Shown piece by piece: positions 8,568-16,947 of a stretch of DNA of 33,618 nucleotides (the stretch's first letter is position 1; every line of letters begins with the position of its first letter). This DNA comes from an uncultured Spartobacteria bacterium (GTDB lineage: Bacteria; Verrucomicrobiota; Verrucomicrobiia; Chthoniobacterales; UBA6821), in the NCBI GenBank assembly GCA_903847935.1, contig CAINEX010000111.1:1-33618 (forward strand), in the 5' to 3' direction. The notes below the pieces were generated by a model. It made no database searches and was not told the origin of the DNA. It worked only from the letters and a program-made list of their open reading frames with translations. Position numbers and translations under genes: made by a program.

Positions 8568-10355
8568 CTAGTGGGCTTCCAGCGTGACGTGGGCGGGGGC
8601 CTTTTCGTTCTGAGGGAGGAAGTCCCTCACCAATCCCGGTACGCTGTACTCGTATGGGCCATGATAGACAGTCGGTGTCACCGCGAAATTACCATGAGGG
8701 ATGGGATGAGAAACGGTCCATTCCAAGGTGGTTGAGTTCCAGGGATTGGCAGGTGCCTTGGGTCCGTTCCGCATGCTCCAGACGATATTCACCACGAAGG
8801 GAATGGTGGCAAGGCCGAGGCCCATCGCTCCAATCGTACAGATGACATTCAAGGGTTGAAGCTGTTTGAGGCAGTCGTAAACAGTCGGATCAGCAATACG
8901 GCGCATCATGCCCCCAAGGCCGAGATTATGCATTGGGAAGAAGGTCAGGTTGAAAAAGACAAAAGTCATCCAGAAATGGATCCAGCCGAGGGTATTGTTG
9001 AACATCCTGCCTGACATCTTGGGGAACCAGAAATAGACAGCGGCGAAAATCGCAAACATGCTTCCGCCGAAGAGGACGTAGTGGAAGTGAGCCACGATGA
9101 AGTAGGTGTGGTGGACGAAGAGATCGACCGGTGTCGAAGCCATGAAGATGCCACTCAGGCCACCGATGACGAACATCGACACGAAGGAAACGGCGAAGGC
9201 CATCGGGACCGTGTAATGGATCGATCCGCGCCAGATAGTACCCATCCAGTTGAAGGTTTTGATAGCGCTTGGAACAGCGATAACCATGGTTGAGACGGAG
9301 AATGCGGCGCTCAGTGTCAGGTTCATCCCGCTGACGTACATGTGGTGGCCCCAAACAATGAATCCAAGGAATCCAATCGAGATCATCGCCCATACCATCG
9401 CCTTGTAGCCGAAGACGGGTTTACGTGAGAATACCGAGAGAATCTCCGAGGTCAGTCCCATTGCGGGAAGGATCAGGATATAGACTTCCGGATGGCCGAA
9501 GAACCAAAAAAGATGCTGCCAAAGCAGGGGTTGCCCATAGCCGGTGGGACGGTAAAAGGTAGTACCAAAATTGAGATCAAAGATGATGAGCGCGGCAGCA
9601 GCGGAGAGAACAGGAATTGCCAGGATGAGGAGGATCGCCGTCAGGAAGATCGCCCAGACCGGGAGAGGCATCCTGAACATCGTCATTCCGGGGGCCCTCA
9701 TGGTAATGACCGTGGTGATGTAGTTCACCGCGCCGGTAATCGAGGAGAGGCCATTCACAAAAAGTGCCGCACACCAGAGACTCTGTCCCATCGGGGTCTG
9801 ATTGTAAGCAGCGACACTACTCAATGGGGCATATGCAGTCCATCCGGTTCCCGGAGCGCCTCCTGGCACCCAGAAGGAACTGAGCATGATGATTCCGGAG
9901 AGTGCAAAAAGCCAGTAACTGAGCTCATTGAGCGCTGGAAAGGCCATATCGCCGGCCCCAATCTTGAGAGGGATCAGGAAATTTCCGAACACGCCGATCA
10001 GTAGTGGCATCGCCACAAAAAAAACAAGGATCGTTCCGTGCATGGTGACGAGGACATTATACCCGCTAGGAATGATAGCACCCTCGTCATTGACGACTCC
10101 GTGCGGAAGAAGATGTCCGATGACAGGAATGGGATGGCCGGGGAAAGCCAATTGCCACCGCATGGCCAGTGCCATTGCCCCACCAAAAAGAAGAAAGAAA
10201 GTCGCCGACCAAAGAAACTGGAGTGCGATCATCTTGTGATCCGTATTCCAGAGATAATGCATGATGCCGGACTTCCCATGCCCATGGTCATCATGATGAC
10301 TGCCATCATGTGCGTCCACACTTGGGATGCCCTCTTGCGTAAGTGAAGCGCTCAT
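8568..10355 (-). CDS. ctaD: Cytochrome c oxidase subunit I (aa3 type, HPEVY motif)
   Basis: FWFFGHPEVYILILPAMG, VWGHHMYVSG, VHHTYFIVAHFHYVLFGG. Confidence 0.97.
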   Translation of the reverse strand: MSASLTQEGIPSVDAHDGSHHDDHGHGKSGIMHYLWNTDHKMIALQFLWSATFFLLFGGAMALAMRWQLAFPGHPIPVIGHLLPHGVVNDEGAIIPSGYNVLVTMHGTILVFFVAMPLLIGVFGNFLIPLKIGAGDMAFPALNELSYWLFALSGIIMLSSFWVPGGAPGTGWTAYAPLSSVAAYNQTPMGQSLWCAALFVNGLSSITGAVNYITTVITMRAPGMTMFRMPLPVWAIFLTAILLILAIPVLSAAAALIIFDLNFGTTFYRPTGYGQPLLWQHLFWFFGHPEVYILILPAMGLTSEILSVFSRKPVFGYKAMVWAMISIGFLGFIVWGHHMYVSGMNLTLSAAFSVSTMVIAVPSAIKTFNWMGTIWRGSIHYTVPMAFAVSFVSMFVIGGLSGIFMASTPVDLFVHHTYFIVAHFHYVLFGGSMFAIFAAVYFWFPKMSGRMFNNTLGWIHFWMTFVFFNLTFFPMHNLGLGGMMRRIADPTVYDCLKQLQPLNVICTIGAMGLGLATIPFVVNIVWSMRNGPKAPANPWNSTTLEWTVSHPIPHGNFAVTPTVYHGPYEYSVPGLVRDFLPQNEKAPAHVTLEAH

Positions 10356-10359
10356 AAAT

Positions 10360-11301
10360 TTATAGTGTAGTTCCAGCGATTGGGGCGGTCAAGTCGGTCG
10401 CTTTTACAGGGCTCGGCGCAGCAACGGAAGCAGTCGGAGCAGATGGAGTCGTCCCAGCATTCTTCTGCTGGCGAGGAGTGATCCAGCTTTGAAAATCTTT
10501 TTCGGACATAATATGGATGGGTGCCTTCATGTTGTAATGGCCAGTTCCACAGAGTTGGTTGCAGGCGAGTTGAAAATCGCCGGTCTGTGTGGCTTGGAAC
10601 CAAACCCATCCAATCGTACGACCCGGCACACAGTCCTGATAAATACGGAATTCCGGCACGTAAAAGGAATGGATCACATCCCGCGAGTGGAGCAAGACAT
10701 GGACAGGTCGACCGACCGGGATCACAAGATCCGTGCTGATGACATCTTGGGAGGTGAGTGGGTTGGACGGGTCGGTACCAAAAGGATTCTCAGGGGTGAT
10801 CTTACGGACATCCATCGGGGCTAGTTTTCCGCTAATGCCGGGGTAGCGCATCTGCCAACCGAACTGATAGCTGGAGACATCAATGGTGAGGGCGTTATCA
10901 GGGGCCGGCCGGTGGATCTCCTCCCAGACACGATTGCTGTAGATGGCAAGGGCCAGGAAAATAACAGTTGGCGCCGTGGTCCAGATGATCTCGAGAGTAT
11001 TGTTCCCGTGGCTGTAATGGGCTGGAACACCGGGGCGACGCCGATAAACAATGAGATAGTAAATGTAGGTCCCTTGGGTAACAACAAAGACCACGGCAGT
11101 AAGCCAGAAGATTATCTTGATAATGGAGTCGATCTGCAGCCCCGTGGTCGTCACACAGGGGGGGAGTCCATAAACATTTCCATTGCGCTGCTCGGCAAAG
11201 GCCCCGCCTCCCATCAAAATAGAAGCGAGAAAAACGCCTCCTGTCAGAAAGCGGGCAGCTATTTGTCTTGGGAGAAGCCGAGAAAGCACGGTGTTCATCA
11301 T
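10360..11301 (-). CDS. ctaC: Cytochrome c oxidase subunit II with CuA site
   Basis: CNQLCGTGHYNM CuA motif (CxxxCxxxHxxM); upstream HSFYVPEFR motif; two N-terminal hydrophobic segments. Confidence 0.96.
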   Translation of the reverse strand: MMNTVLSRLLPRQIAARFLTGGVFLASILMGGGAFAEQRNGNVYGLPPCVTTTGLQIDSIIKIIFWLTAVVFVVTQGTYIYYLIVYRRRPGVPAHYSHGNNTLEIIWTTAPTVIFLALAIYSNRVWEEIHRPAPDNALTIDVSSYQFGWQMRYPGISGKLAPMDVRKITPENPFGTDPSNPLTSQDVISTDLVIPVGRPVHVLLHSRDVIHSFYVPEFRIYQDCVPGRTIGWVWFQATQTGDFQLACNQLCGTGHYNMKAPIHIMSEKDFQSWITPRQQKNAGTTPSAPTASVAAPSPVKATDLTAPIAGTTL

Positions 11302-11942
11302 TTCTTAACCGGGGATGACCCAGGCACAGTTGCAGGTTTTATTGCTGGCATGGCCATCAATTGCTCTTGGGTATATGAATCCGTTGTGGCTGCAGTCTCT
11401 TTCCTGATTTGGGTCACAAAGTCCGGAGTGATGGCCGGCGCATTATTTCCCCAATCGGACCTGATGTAGGTAAGAATATCGGCAATCTGTTCATCAGAAA
11501 GCTGTTTCCAAGGCACCATGGCGTTGTTGTAAGCCTGCCCTTTCACCATAAAATGTCCCTGCAGGCCGTTGAGCACCAGCATCACCAGATGATTTTCGCC
11601 CATGTTCCCTTGGGAGAGCACGTACTCGCTTCCCACCAGAGGAGGAAATTGTCCGGCAACACCCATTCCCGTGGGTTGATGGCAGACCACGCAATTCTGG
11701 GTGTAGAGTCGCTTTCCGACGACCTTGGGATCCACAGGTGCTGCGGCCTGAGCGCCACCGCCTGCCCAATTGACGGCATTCGACTCGTAGACATCTTGGC
11801 GGAAGCCGCCGCTATTGAATGCCAGATAAAATCCCCCCCAGCAAAGCGACAGCATAAACGCGCCCACAAGCCACGGGGAGAGGGGGCGGTTTGTTTCCTC
11901 AGTTCCGTTCTCGTGCTGATGGATGTGATGATCGTGATTCAC
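11298..11942 (-). CDS. Membrane-anchored monoheme cytochrome c with His-rich N-terminus
   Basis: One N-terminal TM, CVVCH heme motif, MNHDHHIHQHENG N-terminus; ATGA overlap with COX2. Confidence 0.9.
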   Translation of the reverse strand: MNHDHHIHQHENGTEETNRPLSPWLVGAFMLSLCWGGFYLAFNSGGFRQDVYESNAVNWAGGGAQAAAPVDPKVVGKRLYTQNCVVCHQPTGMGVAGQFPPLVGSEYVLSQGNMGENHLVMLVLNGLQGHFMVKGQAYNNAMVPWKQLSDEQIADILTYIRSDWGNNAPAITPDFVTQIRKETAATTDSYTQEQLMAMPAIKPATVPGSSPVKK

Positions 11943-11954
11943 GGCTTGTCTTGC

Positions 11955-12593
11955 TTATTTTGCTGGACCCGTCTTCTTGATGGGAGCCTCTGGCAATGGG
12001 TAATCATGTCGAAGCGAAAGGAGGTAGGCGACCAGGTTCTTTGCTTCGACAGTTGGGATAACCTCGTACCCCTCCTTGGGAGCATCTGCCCCGGTAAGAT
12101 CGAGTGCCTCGTCGGAACGCTGACCTTGGATCTTACGGACGAGGAACAAGTCACTGAAACATGGCATAAGCGACCCATCGCACACTGCGGAGGGGTGATA
12201 GAGGTGAACGAAGTGCCATTTGGCGTCGGGACGACGCACTCCGATGTTCGAGAGATCTTGTCCAAGGCGGCGTGATCCGAGAAAGGCTGTGCTATCACGC
12301 AAGTAGTCGCGGGCAACGGAAGGGCGGACCCCCCAACCACGTTCGACATCAGAGGAGGTGATGCTGGTCTGACGTACCTGCTGGCTATGGCAGGAGATGC
12401 AACCTTCCATCGCGTAGATGCGCTGACCTGCAATCGCTTGTCCTCCATAGACTGGAGGAAGTGTTCCGCCATTATCTGCATCGGCCACAGGCGTAAGACG
12501 TCCTAACTGAAGGGCAGGGTAAGCTACAAGGCCAAGCCAAGATGCCAGGAAGACCAGAAAGATACCACTCAACAATGTAGGGAGGCGATGCAT
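11955..12593 (-). CDS. CcoO/FixO-like membrane monoheme cytochrome c
   Basis: MEGCISCHSQQVR, GSRRLGQDLSNIGVRRPDAKWHFVHLYHPSAV, SLMP match the canonical CcoO pattern; ATG at 12593 chosen. Confidence 0.88.
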   Translation of the reverse strand: MHRLPTLLSGIFLVFLASWLGLVAYPALQLGRLTPVADADNGGTLPPVYGGQAIAGQRIYAMEGCISCHSQQVRQTSITSSDVERGWGVRPSVARDYLRDSTAFLGSRRLGQDLSNIGVRRPDAKWHFVHLYHPSAVCDGSLMPCFSDLFLVRKIQGQRSDEALDLTGADAPKEGYEVIPTVEAKNLVAYLLSLRHDYPLPEAPIKKTGPAK

Positions 12594-12594
12594 G

Positions 12595-14052
12595 TTATTT
12601 CCCGGTTTGTTTGTTGAGGAGATAATCCCCCGCAAGCGAGCGTGTGATGTTCACACCAAGGATGAGGGCAGCTATCAGCAGTAGTAATTGAGCCACGCAC
12701 TCCATCAGATGAAAGGGATAGGAGTAGGATGTGATGTTAAGGAAAGAGACGGTGGGATCAGTTAATGCAATGCCTGTGAAGAGTCCACCCAAGAGCATCA
12801 AGGCTATGAGCATGCCGAGACCCACCAAGGTAATGATATAGTGGCGTCCAGAGAGCGTGGAGCACCAGCACTCCCGCCCGAGAAGTTGGGGAAGCGCCTC
12901 ATAGAGGACACCAAAAAGCGGAAGGGAGACGGCACCGAGGATCCAGAGTTGGGCCTTTGCCTCAGTGAAGGCAGTAAACCGGACAACCCCGCTGAAATCG
13001 GGCAAAGAATCAAGTGCTCCGATCACACCCACCAGAACAAGCGCGTAGAGTCCCATGAGGAAGAAACGTACCGGAAAGTTCGACGAAACAATGGTTTCAT
13101 TGCGCGGCATCCCAAGAAGATTGATTGAGATGATGAAGACCGGGATCAGAAAAAGAACCCCGGCAACGACTCCCGCTGAAGTCATCCATGCAGGCACCGG
13201 CCCTCCAATCAGGCGGTCCATTCCATTCCATCCTCCGATGAGGAGGAGCATCCAGAAACCGAGGGTAGCCAAATGGCGACGATTCGGATTGCAGTCCAAT
13301 AGTCGAGGAAGCAGGGCATAAACCGATGCGAGCGCCACCGGCAACAGCCAAAGCGCGAGAAGGCTTCCACAATACCATGACTGGATAGGTCCTTGGGCGG
13401 ATGCCTGGATTGGTTTCCATACGAGGAGAAGATTGGCTGTGCCGTAGATCCAGGGGAAGCAACAGAAGGCAGCCACGAGATACCACTGGGCAACCTCTGC
13501 GCGTCCGGTTCTACGGCGATCGAAGAGCAGTATAGACCAGATTCCGATGAGCAGGAACGAGAGCAGCAGCATGGAGGAAGCCCAATGGGGGTACTCCAGC
13601 CACTCCACGCCGGTGCTATATCCGGCAAAAATGGCGAGTGTTCCCAGGAGTACTGCCAGATTCCAAAGGATCGTGGCACTAATAATTAGGGTCCTTAGAA
13701 GCATTCCCCCCAAGCCGTCTCCCTTGTCTCCACCGAGGGGACATCCGCAGAGTCGAGCCATCAGCCAGATGCCCGCAGCCATCGCGGCCTGCGTGGCCCA
13801 TCCGTAGAGCATGAGATCGCGTGCCATCGGCGCGAGCCGTCCATAATTCAGGAAGCTAATCCCTCCCAGGAATCCTGGCGCTATGAGCTTGATGGAGACA
13901 ATAAGAGAGAGGAGTGAAGCGATCACAAGCCAGTGAACTGCATTTCCGAAAAGGATAATCACCGGCAGGCGGACGGAGGCGTCGATGGAACGGTTATCTA
14001 CGGGCTTAAGTCCCGAATCCTTCTGCTGATTGGGAAGTGTGGCGTGGATCAT
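12595..14052 (-). CDS. CcoN-like (heme-copper oxidase subunit I-fold) membrane protein apparently lacking all canonical heme and CuB ligands
   Basis: Segmental by-eye alignment to Cco[23 protein letters not shown] vs [35 protein letters not shown] vs [36 protein letters not shown] vs [23 protein letters not shown]. Confidence 0.78.
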   Translation of the reverse strand: [485 protein letters not shown]

Positions 14053-14375
14053 GGTTGCTCCTTTGCTTCGGAGGCTTGGAGGGAAGGCAGCACTAATTCC
14101 ATGGCCCTCGTTATGGGAAGATGAACAACCCCCTTGGCCTTGTCATTCCACCCGTAGGTGGTGAGGGCTGTGGTGTCGGCACTTTGGAGTTCAGCTAGAT
14201 TCTTTGCACGGGCTACTGCGCGGTCCGCATCCTCGGAATCGGTGGCGGAAGCAGAGCGGTTAAGCCAGAGGCCTCCGAGTACCGCTGCAATCATCAAAAA
14301 AAGGACTCCTAGAAAAAGCAGAATGCCGATCGATGACCATGGTCTTTGCTGTATGGTTGTGTGATTGTGGCTCAT
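14049..14375 (-). CDS. Small membrane-anchored protein with YGWNDKAKGVVHLPITRAMEL motif
   Basis: One N-terminal TM then short periplasmic domain; start/stop overlaps with both neighbours. Confidence 0.72.
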   Translation of the reverse strand: MSHNHTTIQQRPWSSIGILLFLGVLFLMIAAVLGGLWLNRSASATDSEDADRAVARAKNLAELQSADTTALTTYGWNDKAKGVVHLPITRAMELVLPSLQASEAKEQP

Positions 14376-15604
14376 CAGTCGATGTAGTTGACAGTCTCTC
14401 CCAGACGAGGATCCCGAGGTGGCCAGAGGGGTGAATCACCAAGTCGTTTCAGGAAAACCGCCCCCAGCGTGCAACCGATGGCAAGGAGGGCGACGATATC
14501 AAGCACGGCGGGGTGAAATCCCTCCGGGTGAAGGACGGGAAGGACCATCGTGTAGACATCAAGCAGGTGCATGGCCAGGATCCATCCAGCAACAAGGCCC
14601 AGAAACCCGGCACTTGCTTTCGGCGCCCTAAAGAGCAGAAGGGCAAAGGGAACAAGGAAGTGGCCCACAACAAGGAGGACGCCAAGCGCTTTCCACGAAC
14701 CGTTTGTCCTGAGAGTATAGTAAGCGCTTTCCTCGGGAATATTCGCGTACCAGATTAGCATGTACTGAACAAAGGCAATCCAAGACCACAAGAGGGTGAA
14801 GGCAAGGAGGAGTTTGCCAAAGGCAAAGTTGTGCTGTGGGGTCAGGACGTCCTTCAGGTAACCCCCGGAGCGGAGTGCATTGGCAAGGAGGATAATCACA
14901 CAAAGGGCCGAGAGCACGGATCCAGCAAAGATATAGAGGCCCCAGATCGTCGAATTCCAGCGATAGTCGAGTCCCATGATCCAGTCGTAAGACCAGAACG
15001 TGAGGGTGATGGCTCCCACGGGGATCGTGAAGAAAGCGACCCGACGGTTGCGGATCGTGTGGATGGCATCCCCGTCGGCATCTTGTGCCAGCGAGTTGCG
15101 CCGCAGCATCCAGGCAACAGTGCAGAAGAGCAGGAAATAAAAGGCTGTCCGTACCCAGAAGAAATTCACATTCAGGTAGGCCGCCTTCTCTGCGAGTTCG
15201 TGATTATGTGCCGGGGACTGTGCCATCCAATTCCAGAGAAGGTCGGCTACGAAGAGCAGTGGTAGAAGGAGGAGCGTCAGGAGCGGGAACAGGCATGAGA
15301 TGTTCTCAAGTTGCCGACGGATGCCCACGCTCCAGGCAGCATCGACGGCATGATGGACCACTATCCAGAAGATGGATCCGATCAGGATCGTGAAGAAGAA
15401 ACAGCCGGCAAAGAGCCAGGAGAAAGCAAACTGCTTCGGATCACCGAGTCCAAGGATCAGGGCAAGGGTAAGAGAAGCCAAGGCTGTGATGCAGAGGCCG
15501 ACGAAGCGGCCTCCCACATGCTTGTAATCGAAGGTCTCGGCAGCCGGAAGCGGTCTGGGCGCCGAATGCACTTCAGCCAAGAGTGGTGGTTTCACGGTGC
15601 TCAT
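14375..15604 (-). CDS. actF: Alternative Complex III subunit ActF (NrfD-like quinol:cytochrome c oxidoreductase membrane subunit)
   Basis: Ten-TM-like NrfD-type protein (MGLDYRWNSTIWGLYIFAGSVLSALC, FTLLWSWIAFVQYMLIWYANIPEE); ATG at 15604 places it after the actE stop. Confidence 0.9.
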   Translation of the reverse strand: MSTVKPPLLAEVHSAPRPLPAAETFDYKHVGGRFVGLCITALASLTLALILGLGDPKQFAFSWLFAGCFFFTILIGSIFWIVVHHAVDAAWSVGIRRQLENISCLFPLLTLLLLPLLFVADLLWNWMAQSPAHNHELAEKAAYLNVNFFWVRTAFYFLLFCTVAWMLRRNSLAQDADGDAIHTIRNRRVAFFTIPVGAITLTFWSYDWIMGLDYRWNSTIWGLYIFAGSVLSALCVIILLANALRSGGYLKDVLTPQHNFAFGKLLLAFTLLWSWIAFVQYMLIWYANIPEESAYYTLRTNGSWKALGVLLVVGHFLVPFALLLFRAPKASAGFLGLVAGWILAMHLLDVYTMVLPVLHPEGFHPAVLDIVALLAIGCTLGAVFLKRLGDSPLWPPRDPRLGETVNYID

Positions 15605-15620
15605 CAGAGAGGTGTCGGTG

Positions 15621-16343
15621 TCAGTGCTTGGCGGGTGTTGAGGCGGAAACTCCATCCTGGAGAGCGGCACGATCGGCGGGAGGCACATCATTCAGGGAGC
15701 CATTCTGCGAGCGTTGAAGGGCTCGGATGTAGGCGACGATGGCCCAACGGTCGGAAACCTGAATGGTGGATCCGTAACCGAGCATGGTGTTCTTTCCATT
15801 CACGATCGTATTGTAGATTTCACCGTCGGTCATATCGCGCAGGCGCTGCTGCTGGAGATTGGCTACACCGACCAACCCGTATTTTGTGGCGATGCCGTTG
15901 CCGGATCCAGTTGCTCCATGGCAGACCGCACACTGGATCTGATAACGTTCGTGTCCCCTCTCCAGCGTTGCAAGGGTAGCACTGAAGGGGAGTCCATTTC
16001 CCCAATTCGTACCGTTTTTCCCAGTATTTGCGTAGCCTTCCCTGCCGGCAAATACAACCACGTCATAGGGGCTTCCCATTGTGGCGTAAACTCCGGTGGA
16101 GGCTGTGGGCTGTGAGTATCCGACGGGTACGGTTCCGGTCAGATTGGCACGGGCACCCCTCCCGTCGGCGTAAAAATCGCTGGGGGCCTGGGCCTTGACT
16201 TTAGGTTGGCGAACCATGTCCGGAAAAATCTCGATCGGGGGCCTCTTGGTTTTGTGGCTAAGGAAGGGGTAGTCGCGTAATCCGGCAATAGAGACCACGA
16301 GGATCGTCACAAGGGCAAGGAGTAGAAGAAAGTAGCGTACCAT
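15621..16343 (-). CDS. actE: Alternative Complex III subunit ActE (monoheme cytochrome c)
   Basis: N-terminal hydrophobic anchor; CAVCHGATGSGNG heme motif; position between ActD and ActF. Confidence 0.9.
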   Translation of the reverse strand: MVRYFLLLLALVTILVVSIAGLRDYPFLSHKTKRPPIEIFPDMVRQPKVKAQAPSDFYADGRGARANLTGTVPVGYSQPTASTGVYATMGSPYDVVVFAGREGYANTGKNGTNWGNGLPFSATLATLERGHERYQIQCAVCHGATGSGNGIATKYGLVGVANLQQQRLRDMTDGEIYNTIVNGKNTMLGYGSTIQVSDRWAIVAYIRALQRSQNGSLNDVPPADRAALQDGVSASTPAKH

Positions 16344-16349
16344 GGCGTA

Positions 16350-16946
16350 TTAGGTGCCTTGTGGGGATTCCGAAGCCTCGAGGTGAATTGCCGTGACGTC
16401 GCCGGCGCCGAGTTCGTGCAGGAGATCGCTCAGGCCGGCAATGGAGAATTTCTTTTCCCGGGCATCGATGGCTAGGAAGAAGCCTCGTGAAGCCTCTTTT
16501 GCAAAGAGATCCCATGCAAACATGGGATTATTAAGTCGTGGCATGCCACCCAGAAGAATCATTCCGAAAACAGCCGTGATCGCCCCGATCATCAGCGTCA
16601 GTGCCACGACAATGGCGATATACTGGGGCAACGCGGAGAGATTCAAAGGTTTGCCATCGACGACCAGAGGATAGATCAACGTGCTCGGAATAAGCTCCAT
16701 TGAAAGAGCAATCAGGATTGCGGAGACGCCTCCTCCCAGAACGAGAAAGCTAAGAATGGATTTTGGAAGCTTCATCGCCTCGGCTAGCCCATGGATCGGA
16801 TAAGGGGTGAAGCACTCGTAGGCGGAGACGCCTTCTCTTCGGAGGCGTTCCACGGCTCCAAGAAGAGCTTCGGGGGTCTCAAAACGTGCACCGATGGCAT
16901 ATAGTGGTTCATCCTTGGATCCTGCAATGGGAAGGTGGTGGCTCAT
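16350..16946 (-). CDS. actD: Alternative Complex III subunit ActD (DUF3341 type)
   Basis: YAIGARFETPEALLGAVERLRREGVSAYECFTPYPIHGL, two TM segments, position after ActC. Confidence 0.92.
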   Translation of the reverse strand: MSHHLPIAGSKDEPLYAIGARFETPEALLGAVERLRREGVSAYECFTPYPIHGLAEAMKLPKSILSFLVLGGGVSAILIALSMELIPSTLIYPLVVDGKPLNLSALPQYIAIVVALTLMIGAITAVFGMILLGGMPRLNNPMFAWDLFAKEASRGFFLAIDAREKKFSIAGLSDLLHELGAGDVTAIHLEASESPQGT

Positions 16947-16947
16947 C

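Noticed and set aside
9492-10004. 170-aa + strand ORF inside cox1 antisense
   Set aside because: Charged low-complexity product opposite highly conserved COX1; shadow ORF
11409-12275. 288-aa + strand ORF antisense to the two cytochrome c genes
   Set aside because: Lies opposite two well-supported CxxCH cytochromes and has no recognisable domain; shadow ORF from codon bias
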